DNA of 64,000 nt from Serratia silvae (GCF_023282985.1 NZ_JAGQDC010000003.1:310001-374000); one strand, 5' to 3'; counted from the stretch's first letter, positions 1 through 9,154 are shown. Notes: generated by a model from the letters alone, not told the origin. Numbers and translations are program-made.

Positions 1-1431
1 CGTATCGAGATCGGTGCCCAGCACATAGCCAAGGATCTCCAACGGTCGGCTTTCGCTGGCCGCAATGGCTTTGGCCTCTTTGATCGCCTCGATCATTACG
101 CCTACCGGATCTTCGTGAGAGCCAAAGCCGAGCACGAAGTCCATCACGATCACGCCAACTTCGGGATCGCGCGCTTCCTGCAACAGACGTTGGATGCGGT
201 TGGTCGGGTCGATCATCGGGTGCGGTTTACCATTGGTGAAGTCGTCATCGCCAAAGTCGAGGAAGGTATGTGCCACGCTGCGGTTGAGGTCTTGCAGGCG
301 CATGGCCGGGTCGGGTTGAATATTGCTGTAGACGTCGTCGTATTTTTCCAGTGCGGCAAACATCGCTTCGTCGCACAGGGTGCCGCCACAGAACAGGCCA
401 CGAATGTATTTTTGCTGTGGCGTCAGTTTGGCACGCACTTCTTCAATCAGCGGCCAGTTCAGTGGATGCAGGTCGAGGGACTCTTCTTTGATGCCGGTAA
501 GCAGCACGGCCTTTAACGCTGCCTGCTTGGTTGCACGCGCAAACTGTAACCCTGGCTCATCGGCTGGTGGCTCATTGCGCCCAAGGAAGCAAACCACTAC
601 CGGTTTACGGCAGGCACGGGCGCGTTCGAGCACGTTGTGTGCCACGGCTGGGGCAGGGGGCTTGGAAACCAGTACAATCACCTCTGTACCGTTGTCGTTC
701 TCTAGCATCTTTATCGCATCCAGCATCATCCGGCCGCCGATCTTTTCACTCAGATCGCGCCCGCCGGTGCCAATCAGCTGCGAAATGCCGCCGCCAAACT
801 CATGGATACGTACGCTCAGTTCCTGGCTACCGGTGCCGGATGCGCCGATAATACCGATGTTGCCACGGCGAACCGCGTTACCAAAACACAGAGCGGTGCC
901 ATTAATGATGGCGGTGCCGCAGTCTGGCCCCATCATCAGCAGGCCTTTTTCATGCGCCAACTCTTTCAGCGCCAATTCATCCTCGATGGAGACGTTATCG
1001 GAGAACAGCATCACGTTGAGATCGTTTTCCAGCGCTTGACGAGCTTCACGTGCCGCGTATAACCCGTTTACCGAGATCACCGCGAGGTTGCTCTCCGGGA
1101 TATGAGTTTTCGCACTGGCGAGGGTAGCGTAGCGCGCCTCGTGGCGGCCACCTTTATCCTTGTGGGTGAACAAGGCTTCGATCGCCTGTAGGGTGGACTC
1201 GTTAGCTTCATCGCTGGCGCCCTTAATCACGATCATCAGATCGCCGTTTTTGGCGGCTTCCAGCTCTGGGGTTAACAAGCCCAGGTTTTCTAGCACGCCT
1301 TTGTTCATCTCCGTGGCCATGGCCACAAACGCTTGTTCAACGCCTTCAAGTTTGTTCGCTTTGGTGGAAATGGACATCAGCGAAACAGAGTCAAACCAGG
1401 TGTTGTTTTTTACCACGATCCTGATGGGCAT
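1..1431 (-). CDS. fdrA: FdrA-family acyl-CoA synthetase-like protein (3' part outside window)
   Basis: The reading frame is open without a stop from an ATG at 1431 to the window edge: 477 codons of a protein usually near 550 residues, so the C-terminus is missing. GGAGAA sits six bases before the ATG. The N-terminal half resembles the CoA-binding part of succinyl-CoA-synthetase-like proteins, with GNIGIIGASGTGSQE near residue 180. E. coli FdrA (AllF) is one of three subunits of oxamate carbamoyltransferase in anaerobic allantoin use. The start lies 41 bp inside the upstream DUF2877 gene (AllH/YlbF family), which suggests translational coupling and a shared complex. A role in oxamate or a related carbamoyl reaction is inferred from family and neighbours. 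Confidence 0.9.
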   Translation of the reverse strand, partial: MPIRIVVKNNTWFDSVSLMSISTKANKLEGVEQAFVAMATEMNKGVLENLGLLTPELEAAKNGDLMIVIKGASDEANESTLQAIEALFTHKDKGGRHEARYATLASAKTHIPESNLAVISVNGLYAAREARQALENDLNVMLFSDNVSIEDELALKELAHEKGLLMMGPDCGTAIINGTALCFGNAVRRGNIGIIGASGTGSQELSVRIHEFGGGISQLIGTGGRDLSEKIGGRMMLDAIKMLENDNGTEVIVLVSKPPAPAVAHNVLERARACRKPVVVCFLGRNEPPADEPGLQFARATKQAALKAVLLTGIKEESLDLHPLNWPLIEEVRAKLTPQQKYIRGLFCGGTLCDEAMFAALEKYDDVYSNIQPDPAMRLQDLNRSVAHTFLDFGDDDFTNGKPHPMIDPTNRIQRLLQEARDPEVGVIVMDFVLGFGSHEDPVGVMIEAIKEAKAIAASESRPLEILGYVLGTDLDT

Positions 1432-2263
1432 ATTTTTCTCCAAAATATGAGGTCAAGAGGCAGGCATCGGCCATGCCATACAGCATGTCGCAACCCGAGC
1501 TTGAACCAATCTGTTTAATCTTGTTAATGGTATCGATAATAAGGTGACGATCGTCGTGTACTAATTTTTCTAACAGATGACTGATCGCCTGCCGGTAACG
1601 CTGATTTATTGCTGCTTCTAATGTAATCGCACTCAGCAGCGTAGTTTTATGTTGCGCTTTTTCCAGCACGGCCATAAAAACTTCGCGATATTTTTGTGCT
1701 GGATGGCCGGATAACAATAAAATAGAGCAAAACCCAACCAGATAATCATCCCCAGAAGGCGTCAGGCCAATTCCCAAACCAATGAGGGAATGTAAGGCCT
1801 CGTCGGGAGCTTCATTGCGCCGTATCGCTAGAAATAACGCATCACGATGAAGCTGTAATAATCTGGCCATTTCCCGGTAAAATATATTCTCACCACGGTA
1901 ATTAAACAGCGAATTACCAGATGAAGCCTGTTGATTAATGCATGCCCCCCATTGGTGCCAAGCAATAGATGCTCTGCTTGCTTCGTTTAAATACAGGTCA
2001 GGTTGTTGCCATATCTGGCAGTGGAAAAAATCAATCCAACTATGCTGACCTATTTCAATGCCGCCCTGAGAAAACTCGACGCGATCTCCTGGGCTAAATA
2101 TCTGGTCACAGTGCCTGAGCGCTATGCGGCAACTATTGGGGGCGTTATCGCACTCGTCGCTTAATAACGTGTAGAGCATGTTTTGCTCGGGGACGAACAG
2201 GTTTACCGCGCGGGAAAAAACCTGTTCGACCTGCCCACTTAGCTGCTGGCGGGGGAACGCCAC
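1391..2263 (-). CDS. DUF2877 protein (YlbF/AllH-like), start uncertain
   Basis: A protein of at least 290 residues with the family hallmark GLGIGLTPSGDDYLVGF near residue 165, matching the GPGLTPSHDD stretch of E. coli YlbF/AllH. That protein is a subunit of the oxamate carbamoyltransferase complex with FdrA and YlbE. The gene lies between an ankyrin gene and fdrA and overlaps the fdrA start by 41 bp. The only standard start is GTG at 2263, but this leaves the protein short at the N-terminus and without a well-placed ribosome site. A good AGGAG lies at 2317-2321, seven bases before an in-frame ATC at 2308. Translation may therefore begin upstream at an unusual codon. Confidence 0.85.
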   Translation of the reverse strand: MAFPRQQLSGQVEQVFSRAVNLFVPEQNMLYTLLSDECDNAPNSCRIALRHCDQIFSPGDRVEFSQGGIEIGQHSWIDFFHCQIWQQPDLYLNEASRASIAWHQWGACINQQASSGNSLFNYRGENIFYREMARLLQLHRDALFLAIRRNEAPDEALHSLIGLGIGLTPSGDDYLVGFCSILLLSGHPAQKYREVFMAVLEKAQHKTTLLSAITLEAAINQRYRQAISHLLEKLVHDDRHLIIDTINKIKQIGSSSGCDMLYGMADACLLTSYFGEKYAHQDRGKKQHLV

Positions 2264-2323
2264 CTCCGCCGATAACGCTGTAATGCACTGCCGTTGCGGC
2301 TGTGCGATGGTATTTCTCCTCTG

Positions 2324-2929
2324 TTAAGCGCTGGCGGCAACCAGCAGTTCAGCAATTTCGTGATAGCCTTTTTCACGGGCCAGCGTCAGGGGGGATTTAC
2401 CATATTTGTCGGTCATATGAGGATTCGCACCGTGATCGAGCAGTAATTTGACAATCTCTTGCTGTTTCGCACCGCCATCATTTAACACTATGGCTTCCAG
2501 CAGCGGCGTCCAACCGACAAAGTTGGTGTGGTTGACGTTAATTTCGGTACGCGTTAATAATTCACGCACAATGTCGACGTGGCCTTTTTCACTGGCTGGG
2601 GTAATGCCTACGCCGCCAAAACGTGTTAAACGGTCCAAGTCCGGGTTTGCTGGTAATACCAGGCGTAGCAGCGTTAAGTCGTTATTCAGGCAGCTCAGCA
2701 GGAAGGGGTTAAAACAGGTCTGATCCTGCTTGTCAATATCGGCACCGGCAGCAATTAATAATTCCACGCAGTCGTAATGTTTATTCAAGCTGGCAAGCGT
2801 AATTGCGGTGCGGCCTTGGCGGTTAGTGGCATTGATATCCGCACCTTTAGTCAGGCAGTTTTTCAGCGCGTCGCTGTCACCCTGTTCCGCCGCAAAAAGA
2901 AACTCTGTGATTAGCGCTTTATCAGACAT
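2324..2929 (-). CDS. Ankyrin-repeat protein
   Basis: A 201-residue protein made of about five ankyrin repeats and no signal peptide, so probably cytoplasmic. Typical repeat pieces are visible: GADINATNRQGRTAITLAS near residue 30, ELLIAAGADIDKQD near 57, GHVDIVRELL near 115, and LLLDHGANPHMTDKYGKSPL near 163. Ankyrin repeats bind protein partners and give no catalytic role. It is the first gene of the leftward unit and its stop codon is 17 bases before a ribosome site for the DUF2877 gene. It probably assists or regulates the FdrA/DUF2877 complex, but that is inference from position. AGCTAGAATATG leaves only a weak ribosome site. Confidence 0.9.
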   Translation of the reverse strand: MSDKALITEFLFAAEQGDSDALKNCLTKGADINATNRQGRTAITLASLNKHYDCVELLIAAGADIDKQDQTCFNPFLLSCLNNDLTLLRLVLPANPDLDRLTRFGGVGITPASEKGHVDIVRELLTRTEINVNHTNFVGWTPLLEAIVLNDGGAKQQEIVKLLLDHGANPHMTDKYGKSPLTLAREKGYHEIAELLVAASA

Positions 2930-2970
2930 ATTCTAGCTCCCTGTTTTTTTAGTGGGATTTGATGCTTTCA

Positions 2971-2989
2971 TTGCTACTGAGAATAGCAA
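2971..2989. promoter_or_regulatory. Inverted repeat in the divergent promoter region
   Basis: TTGCTA and TAGCAA form 6-bp arms around seven bases in the 375-bp stretch between the ankyrin gene and the AllS-like regulator. The size and T-N11-A layout fit a LysR-family binding site. The rest of the 2930-3304 gap shows no gene. Confidence 0.4.
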
Positions 2990-3304
2990 CAGATGCTGGA
3001 TAAAAACATCCGCTTAAGAATCATTCATCGCAAAGGGTGTAATTGGTGAAAACAATTCAACAATAAAGACAAACTGTGCGTCGGCGCAATCTTTCTCTTA
3101 TGTTTTGCGCCTTTTAGCACGGCAAACGTCCCTGCGGGGAATGGGCTTTCACCTCGCGCCACATCAGGCTCCAAACTAATAATCAGAAGTGTGATTGTCT
3201 TCAAATCAGTTGTGATCGCAGTGTTAAATTTTGTTCAATACTGGTTGCGTGCCATAGGATTTACAAATACATTCAACAATGCGCCCAGGGGGGGAGGGGG
3301 AGTC

Positions 3305-4234
3305 ATGAATTCTATTTTTACCGAAGAAAACCTGTTGGCATTTACCACCACGGCGCGTTTTGGCAGCTTCAGCAAGGCGGCCAAGGAGCTGGATCTGACG
3401 ACCTCGGCCATTAGCTATACCATCAAACGTATGGAAACCGGGCTGGACGTGGTGCTGTTTAACCGCAGTACCCGCAGCATCGAGCTCACCGAGTCCGGCT
3501 TTTACTTCTACCGTAAAGCGACCGATCTGCTTAACGACTTCCACGCTATCAAGCGCGGCATTGATACCATCTCTCAAGGGATCGAGGCGCGGGTGCGCAT
3601 CTGTATCAATCAGTTGCTCTACACTCCACGGCATACTGCCCGGCTGCTACAGGTGCTGAAGAAGCAATTCCCCACCTGCCACATCACCGTGACCACCGAG
3701 GTGTATAACGGCGTCTGGGATTCCATCATCAACAACCAGGCCAATATCGCCATTGGTGCACCGGATACCTTGCTGGACGGCGGCGGCATTGATTACACCG
3801 AAATCGGCGCCATCCGTTGGGTGTTCGCCATTGCCCCCGATCATCCGCTGGCGTTTATGCCAGAGCCGATCTCAGAAAGCCAGCTACGGCTCTATCCCAA
3901 TATCATGGTGGAAGACACTGCGCATACCATCAACAAGAAGGTGGGGTGGTTGCTGCATGGGCAGGAAGCGATCCTGGTGCCGGATTTCAACACCAAGTGC
4001 CAGTGCCAGATTCTGGGGGAGGGGATTGGCTTCTTGCCGGAATATATGGCGCGCGAGCCGGTGGCCGAGGGGTTGTTGGCTACCCGTGCCATTCATAATC
4101 CACGGCAGGATTCCAGCATGTTACTGGCGACGCAGCATGCGGCAACCGGGCAAGTGACCCAGTGGATCAAAAAGCAGTTTGCTCCGGGTGGCGTGCTAAC
4201 TGGGATTTATGGGGATTTGCTTTACCGGGAGTGA
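3305..4234 (+). CDS. LysR-family transcriptional regulator, AllS-like
   Basis: A 309-residue LysR protein. Residues 1-60 form the winged helix-turn-helix (FGSFSKAAKELDLTTSAISY) and the remainder is the effector-binding domain. The middle and C-terminal parts follow E. coli AllS, activator of allantoin genes: GAIRWVFAIAPDHPLA, NIMVEDTAHTINKKVGW and GEGIGFLPEYMA have close counterparts. The ATG at 3305 was chosen over upstream starts because a purine-rich GGGGGAGGGGGAG precedes it and the protein then begins as LysR proteins do. It is transcribed away from the ankyrin-DUF2877-fdrA unit, the usual arrangement for a regulator and its target. The inducer is not known. Confidence 0.9.
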   Translation: MNSIFTEENLLAFTTTARFGSFSKAAKELDLTTSAISYTIKRMETGLDVVLFNRSTRSIELTESGFYFYRKATDLLNDFHAIKRGIDTISQGIEARVRICINQLLYTPRHTARLLQVLKKQFPTCHITVTTEVYNGVWDSIINNQANIAIGAPDTLLDGGGIDYTEIGAIRWVFAIAPDHPLAFMPEPISESQLRLYPNIMVEDTAHTINKKVGWLLHGQEAILVPDFNTKCQCQILGEGIGFLPEYMAREPVAEGLLATRAIHNPRQDSSMLLATQHAATGQVTQWIKKQFAPGGVLTGIYGDLLYRE

Positions 4235-4269
4235 CTTGGGGATCTTGGTGCGTCCCTGTCAGACAGTAA

Positions 4270-4311
4270 ACTGCACCTTAAAAGCTGGCACGTCACAAAT
4301 TAAGGTGCAGT
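4270..4311. repeat. Long inverted repeat between convergent genes
   Basis: Arms ACTGCACCTTAA (4270-4281) and TTAAGGTGCAGT (4300-4311) pair perfectly over 12 bp with an 18-base loop. It lies between the converging LysR and MipA genes. There is no T-tract next to the stem, so it is not a classical terminator. It could be a transcript-end structure or a dispersed palindrome. Confidence 0.6.
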
Positions 4312-4392
4312 GGGTTATGGCGAAAACAGCCCCTTCCCATAAATGCGTATGGGGAGTCATCGCTGGTTTTATCAAATAAAATAGTGGGCCGA

Positions 4393-5166
4393 TCAGAAAC
4401 TATATAAAACACCGGCCACTGCGTTGATACTATAATCACGGTCGGTCATCGGGCTATCTTTCACCGTGTCGCTCATTTGTTCATTAAATCCCATCAGGAA
4501 CAGCTGCCAGTCGTTATTAATGGCATAATAGCTGGCGATAGAAATGTAAGATGTTACGCCGCTTTTCGCCCGATATTGTTGCATCCCGCTGCGCTGTGAC
4601 TCCCGTTCGCTGATACCAAAATAGTAATTATTGAAGGCGCGGTTTTGCCAGCGCATGCCGAAGCCGGGTACCAGCTGCAACTTGCCAAACTGGAAGCGGT
4701 ACTGATAGCCGACATCGGCAATCACGCCGTCGCTATAGCCCAGCACGTCGGTTGCAATATCAGCGTTTAGGCTCCCCCAATCGGCATGATACTGATACCC
4801 GATGCCCGCCATGGCGGTGGCTCGCCGCTTATCCAGCTTCTTCATCGCCGGATCGTCGCTATCCGCAGGCTTAAAGCTTAGCGGAGAGTAGTTAACCGCC
4901 AAATGCAGATTATGCTTCTCGGAACTCAGTAGATTAATGCCGATCCCTTGGCTGTTAATAAAAAACTGCTCTCCTTGATAAGTCAAAATCGGTAGCGGTA
5001 TATATTGTGCATCATAGTCGCGATAGGGTAACTGTTCTGCCAGAACGCCAACGCCTACCGACCAGTCGCCAGCATAGGCATTGCCCGTTAATAATATGGC
5101 CGCCAGTGATAGGGTATTAACTGATAAAAATGGCTTGCGAACAGATATGAAATTATATTCCATCAT
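4393..5166 (-). CDS. MipA/OmpV-family outer membrane protein
   Basis: A 257-residue protein with an N-terminal signal peptide ending near NAYAGDW (about residue 33) and a mature part rich in alternating aromatic and polar strands. It ends in the C-terminal LYSF typical of outer-membrane barrels. The family includes MipA, an MltA-interacting scaffold, and OmpV porins. Which role applies here cannot be told from sequence. It lies downstream of and in the same direction as the TetR gene, with a 187-bp gap. Two adjacent ATG codons make 5166 or 5163 possible. Confidence 0.85.
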   Translation of the reverse strand: MMEYNFISVRKPFLSVNTLSLAAILLTGNAYAGDWSVGVGVLAEQLPYRDYDAQYIPLPILTYQGEQFFINSQGIGINLLSSEKHNLHLAVNYSPLSFKPADSDDPAMKKLDKRRATAMAGIGYQYHADWGSLNADIATDVLGYSDGVIADVGYQYRFQFGKLQLVPGFGMRWQNRAFNNYYFGISERESQRSGMQQYRAKSGVTSYISIASYYAINNDWQLFLMGFNEQMSDTVKDSPMTDRDYSINAVAGVLYSF

Positions 5167-5353
5167 GATAGATATTCCAGGTTTAGGTCAAAAGGTTGCC
5201 ATCAGCTGCTAATGAGCCGATAACTAAAGTTCAGGTTTTTATTGATACGCTAATGAAATGTTATCGTTTTATTTTTAACAGCCTCCTGTTTAATGTAAAT
5301 AAGCAACGCCACCATTAGCGTTGCAGAGAATAATAGATTGTACCGGAGCCATT

Positions 5354-5992
5354 TTATTCTTCCCCTTGAATACTGGCTCCTAAAACGGCGGCAAAAGACC
5401 CGGTAACGGCACCGAAGGCGCGCTCAATCAGCAACAGCATGGCCTGCATACGTGCGGCTTGCTCTTCAGGCGTCCAGCTAAACATCTGGTGGCCGAACAG
5501 GAACAGCGAACCGGCGAGAATGAACTGCACCGTCGATAGCGGATCTTCAACCTGAAAAACACCCTCCTGGTTTCCCTGTTCCACCACTGCCGCCAGGATC
5601 GGCCCAAAGGCCAACACCGTTTCAATATTGCTGCGCTCGTGTAGCGCACGGTTTTCTGGGCGGTGTAAGTCCTCAACCAGAGCCTGCCCGGCTTCTACGG
5701 TTTGATTTTGAGCGGCGATAATGGCGCAGAACTTTTCAATCGCCCCCAGTTGCGGATCGTCGGCAATGATTTGTGAGCGGGCAACCATCTCGGCACACAG
5801 TTGCTGTGCTAGCGCCGCCAGTACCTCATCCTTGGATTTGAAGTAGTAATAAAACGTGCCCTTGGCGATGCCAGCACTGCGGACGATGGAGTCAACAGAG
5901 GTCGACTCATAGCCGATTTCCTGAAATAACTCGCTTGCCGCCTGCAAAATTTCAGCCCGGCGCACCTCTGGCGTTTTCACAGTACGTACCAT
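5354..5992 (-). CDS. TetR-family transcriptional regulator
   Basis: A 212-residue repressor. The N-terminal helix-turn-helix spans about residues 10-55 (AASELFQEIGYESTSVDSIV, then GIAKGTFYYYFKSKDEVLAAL), the standard TetR signature. The C-terminal all-helical domain would bind a ligand that is not identifiable. A 25-bp palindrome sits 41-65 bp upstream of the start, fitting autoregulation. No obvious target gene is divergent: the next rightward gene is nrfA, beyond a terminator. The MipA-like gene downstream may be under the same control. Confidence 0.9.
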   Translation of the reverse strand: MVRTVKTPEVRRAEILQAASELFQEIGYESTSVDSIVRSAGIAKGTFYYYFKSKDEVLAALAQQLCAEMVARSQIIADDPQLGAIEKFCAIIAAQNQTVEAGQALVEDLHRPENRALHERSNIETVLAFGPILAAVVEQGNQEGVFQVEDPLSTVQFILAGSLFLFGHQMFSWTPEEQAARMQAMLLLIERAFGAVTGSFAAVLGASIQGEE

Positions 5993-6032
5993 ATTAAATC
6001 CCTCTTTTTTGTATGGAGTAGCGCTACGGTAG

Positions 6033-6057
6033 TAATTGACTGACGGTCAGTCAATTA
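6033..6057. promoter_or_regulatory. Palindromic operator of the TetR regulator
   Basis: Perfect 12-bp arms TAATTGACTGAC and GTCAGTCAATTA flank a single G. The position just upstream of the TetR gene and the TGACTGAC half-site are typical of TetR-family self-repression. Confidence 0.8.
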
Positions 6058-6130
6058 AAAAGTGAGCTTTTCTTGTCGGCGAGGAAAGTGGCTTATGGCA
6101 GGGGGTTTTTGGGTCTATAACAGTAAAAAA

Positions 6131-6164
6131 GCCTTGGCAATATCGGTTGCCAAGGCGGGTTTTG
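6131..6164. terminator. Rho-independent terminator, possibly bidirectional
   Basis: GCCTTGGCAA (6131-6140) pairs perfectly with TTGCCAAGGC (6147-6156) around a 6-base loop. It is followed by GGGTTTT and preceded by a run of A, so it could end transcripts from either side. It isolates nrfA from the TetR region. Confidence 0.7.
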
Positions 6165-6306
6165 ATTAGTCTGAGGTGTTTAACCGAACACTTGTCGTCC
6201 TTTTTTACACTCCTCCAATTAGTTATCTATCAATAACTAAATAGAGTTAGTCCGAGTTTGCGCTGCCTCGCAAAATTCAATCAACAACTTAGCAACCCAT
6301 CAGAAC

Positions 6307-6320
6307 TTGACCAAAGACAA
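6307..6320 (+). promoter_or_regulatory. Candidate FNR site of the nrf promoter
   Basis: TTGACCAAAGACAA resembles the FNR consensus TTGAT-N4-ATCAA at 7 of 10 positions. A possible -10 element TATGGT at 6337-6342 lies where a class II FNR promoter would have it. E. coli nrfA is FNR-activated. The remaining 6161-6425 leader shows no gene. The match is weak. Confidence 0.3.
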
Positions 6321-6440
6321 CATTTTTTGTGTGGTCTATGGTATCCCTACGCACGATGTAATGTCGAAAAACTGTTCTAACAGGAACTTAACTACTAATA
6401 AAAGCACTGCTCTCAAGCAGGCTAAATGGATGGGATGCTT

Positions 6441-7874
6441 ATGAATAAGGTAAGCAAGTTATTGATGCTGGTTCTGGCAGGGATGTACGCGGTTTTTCTC
6501 TCTTTTTCAGCACAGGCGGATGCGACACCTGCCGCCATGCCGCAGAAGGTTGAAGCCAAGAATGAAACCTTCTCTGCACCTCACCCTGACCAATACCAGT
6601 CCTGGAAGGCCACGTCCGAGCTGTCAGAGCGGGTAGACGCTTTGGCTGGCGACCCGCGGCTGGTCATTCTCTGGGCCGGATATCCATTTGCCAAGGATTA
6701 CAATAAGCCACGTGGCCACGCATACGCCATAACGGATATCCGTGAATCCTTGCGTACCGGAGCACCAAAAACGGCAGAAGACGGCCCGTTGCCAATGGCC
6801 TGCTGGAGCTGTAAAAGCCCGGACGTTGCCAGGGGGATCGCCGAACAGGGCGAAGCGGCCTACTTCCACGGTAAATGGGCGCGTGGCGGGCCGGAGATCG
6901 TTAATAATCTCGGCTGTGCGGATTGCCACAATACCGCTTCCGCTGATTTTGCTGCCGGTAAACCTGCGCTGCACCTGTCCCGCCCTTACGCGGCTCGTGC
7001 CATGGAAACGATAGGTAAGCCGTTTGACAAGGCAGGCCGCTTCGATCAGCAATCGATGGTGTGTGGGCAGTGCCACGTTGAGTACTACTTTGAGGGTAAA
7101 GACAAAGCGGTGAAATTCCCTTGGGACAAGGGCACCACGGTTGATGACATGGAAGTGTATTACGACAATATCGGCTTCTCCGACTGGACCAACCCGCTGT
7201 CCAGGACGCCATTGCTCAAGGCCCAGCACCCGGAATATGAAACCTGGCGTGAAGGCATCCACGGCAAGAACAACGTCACCTGTATCGACTGCCATATGCC
7301 GAAAGTGCAAAACGCCCAAGGCAAAATCTATACCGATCACAAAATTGGCAATCCGTTCGACAACTTCGATCAAACCTGTAAGAACTGCCACACCCAGGAT
7401 AAAGCCAGCATGCAGGCGGTGGTCGAAAAACGTAAGCAGGATATCAACGAGATCAAGCTGAAGGTGGAAGACCAACTGGTCCACGCGCACTTTGAAGCGA
7501 AAGCGGCCTGGGATGCCGGTGCCACCGAAGCAGAGATGAAACCGATCCTGACCCATATCCGTCATGCGCAGTGGCGTTGGGACTTTGCCATCGCTTCCCA
7601 CGGCATTCATATGCACGCACCAGAAGTTGCGTTGCGCATCTTGGGTACCGCGCTCGATCAGGCGGCACAGGCTCGGACTCAGTTAGTGCGCCTGTTGGCC
7701 ACCAAGGGCATCACCCATGAAATCCCACTGCCAGACATTTCCACCAAGGAAAAGGCCCAGTTGGCGCTGGGTATGGATATGCCGCAGCTGAACGCCGAAA
7801 AGCAGGAATTCCTCAAAACGGTGGTACCACAGTGGGAAGAGCAGGCACATAAAGCCGGGCTGTTAGGTAAATAA
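6441..7874 (+). CDS. nrfA: Periplasmic pentahaem nitrite reductase NrfA
   Basis: Cytochrome c552, which reduces nitrite to ammonium with six electrons in the periplasm. It has a signal peptide to about residue 26 (SFSAQA). The catalytic haem site CWSCK, with lysine instead of histidine, is at about residue 121. Four ordinary CxxCH sites follow: CADCH, CGQCH, CIDCH and CKNCH. About 477 residues, as in E. coli, to which it is nearly collinear. An earlier in-frame ATG at 6426 would add five residues; 6441 gives the more compact signal peptide. It leads a seven-gene nrf operon and receives electrons from NrfB. Its Lys-haem needs the dedicated NrfEFG ligation system downstream. Confidence 0.97.
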   Translation: MNKVSKLLMLVLAGMYAVFLSFSAQADATPAAMPQKVEAKNETFSAPHPDQYQSWKATSELSERVDALAGDPRLVILWAGYPFAKDYNKPRGHAYAITDIRESLRTGAPKTAEDGPLPMACWSCKSPDVARGIAEQGEAAYFHGKWARGGPEIVNNLGCADCHNTASADFAAGKPALHLSRPYAARAMETIGKPFDKAGRFDQQSMVCGQCHVEYYFEGKDKAVKFPWDKGTTVDDMEVYYDNIGFSDWTNPLSRTPLLKAQHPEYETWREGIHGKNNVTCIDCHMPKVQNAQGKIYTDHKIGNPFDNFDQTCKNCHTQDKASMQAVVEKRKQDINEIKLKVEDQLVHAHFEAKAAWDAGATEAEMKPILTHIRHAQWRWDFAIASHGIHMHAPEVALRILGTALDQAAQARTQLVRLLATKGITHEIPLPDISTKEKAQLALGMDMPQLNAEKQEFLKTVVPQWEEQAHKAGLLGK

Positions 7875-7880
7875 CCCCTC

Positions 7881-7898
7881 CGCCCCGAGTGCGGGGCG
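7881..7898 (+). promoter_or_regulatory. GC-rich intra-operon hairpin after nrfA
   Basis: CGCCCCG and CGGGGCG pair over 7 bp with a 4-base loop in the 42-bp gap between nrfA and nrfB. No T-tract follows. It probably stabilises the nrfA 3' end or partly ends transcription, giving more NrfA than downstream products. Confidence 0.5.
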
Positions 7899-7916
7899 TA
7901 AACAAATGGAGTCAAT

Positions 7917-8486
7917 ATGAGCGTACTGCGTTCGTTATTAACTACCGGGGTGCTTGCTTGTAGCCTTTGGCTGACAGTATTACCGGTATCGGCCCAGACC
8001 GACAGCCCCACAGTTCAACAGCAACCGGCGGAAGTCACCTTGCAACGCAATCCGGATGAGGCCTGTTTGCGCTGCCACAAGCCGCAGCAGAATGCGATGC
8101 ACGGTAAACATACGGGAGCCATTAACCCGAATAACAAATTGCCAGTGACCTGCACCAACTGTCACGGTTCACCTTCGCTGCATCACCGTGAGGGCGTGAA
8201 AGATGTGATGCGTTTCAACCAGCCGATGTTTGGCGTGGAACAGCAAAACAGCGTCTGCATGTCCTGCCATTTGCCAGAGACGTTGCAGAAAGCCTTCTGG
8301 CCACACGATGTGCATTTGGCCAAGGTGAGCTGCGCCAGTTGCCATACCTTGCACCCGCAGCAAGATAAGGTACAAGGTCTGAACGACAAGGGGCGGATCA
8401 AGCTCTGTGTGGACTGCCACCGTCAACAACAGGATGATCCCGCGTTTAATCCAGCGTCCGTAAGGCTGGATAAGGGGCAGCCATGA
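7917..8486 (+). CDS. nrfB: Pentahaem c-type cytochrome NrfB
   Basis: A 189-residue periplasmic cytochrome with a signal peptide (cleavage near VLPVSAQT) and exactly five CxxCH haem sites: CLRCH, CTNCH, CMSCH, CASCH and CVDCH. NrfB carries electrons from the NrfCD quinol dehydrogenase to NrfA. GGAG lies seven bases before the ATG. Its end overlaps the nrfC start by four bases (ATGA), so the two are translationally coupled. Confidence 0.96.
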   Translation: MSVLRSLLTTGVLACSLWLTVLPVSAQTDSPTVQQQPAEVTLQRNPDEACLRCHKPQQNAMHGKHTGAINPNNKLPVTCTNCHGSPSLHHREGVKDVMRFNQPMFGVEQQNSVCMSCHLPETLQKAFWPHDVHLAKVSCASCHTLHPQQDKVQGLNDKGRIKLCVDCHRQQQDDPAFNPASVRLDKGQP

Positions 8487-9154
8487 GCTGCTCACGGCGC
8501 CGTTTTATCGTAGGAATTGGCGTATTGGCGGTTGGCTCGACCCTGGCGGAAAAACTGCTGGCGCGCACCATGAACGTCAATGGCATCCGTTACGGCATGA
8601 TCCACGATGAGTCGCGTTGCATTGGCTGTACCGCCTGTATGGATGCCTGCCGCGAAGTCAATCAGGTGCCGGTGGGTGTTTCGCGCCTGGAGATTATTCG
8701 TAGCGAGCCGATAGGCCAGTTTCCGGACGTGAAGTACCGGTTTTTCCGCCATTCGTGCCAGCATTGCGATGATGCTCCCTGTGTACATGTCTGCCCAACC
8801 GGGGCCTCGTTTATCGATGCCGCCAGCGGCATTGTCGACGTAAATCCGGATCTCTGTGTCGGCTGCCAATACTGCATCGCTGCGTGTCCTTACCGGGTGC
8901 GTTTTATTCACCCTGTGAGCAAAACGGCGGATAAATGCGATTTTTGCCGCAAGACCAACCTGCGTCAGGGCAAGCAACCAGCCTGTGTATTGTCGTGCCC
9001 CACCAAGGCATTAACCTTTGGCAATCTCGACGATCCACACAGTGATATTTCGCGTCTGTTGCAGCAAAAGACCACTTATCGCTACAAGATAGCCTTGGGG
9101 ACCCGGCCAAAAATGTACCGCGTGCCGTTTAAATATGGGGAGACAAGTCAATGA
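8483..9154 (+). CDS. nrfC: Ferredoxin-like 4Fe-4S protein NrfC
   Basis: A 223-residue iron-sulfur protein. A twin-arginine signal, [15 protein letters not shown], starts at residue 4. Four clusters are encoded by cysteine sets near residues 49-60 ([11 protein letters not shown]), 94-105 ([13 protein letters not shown]), 127-139 ([11 protein letters not shown]) and 152-172 (CDFC...CVLSC). It passes electrons from the NrfD membrane quinol site to NrfB on the periplasmic side. It overlaps both neighbours by four bases. Confidence 0.96.
   Translation: MSCSRRRFIVGIGVLAVGSTLAEKLLARTMNVNGIRYGMIHDESRCIGCTACMDACREVNQVPVGVSRLEIIRSEPIGQFPDVKYRFFRHSCQHCDDAPCVHVCPTGASFIDAASGIVDVNPDLCVGCQYCIAACPYRVRFIHPVSKTADKCDFCRKTNLRQGKQPACVLSCPTKALTFGNLDDPHSDISRLLQQKTTYRYKIALGTRPKMYRVPFKYGETSQ

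Noticed and set aside
2448-2723. A 91-codon frame antisense to the ankyrin gene
   Set aside because: The ankyrin repeats on the minus strand are unambiguous.
6624-7616. A 330-codon open frame antisense to nrfA
   Set aside because: nrfA is a certain gene here; the antisense frame has no family features and no ribosome site. It is a by-product of GC-rich codon use.
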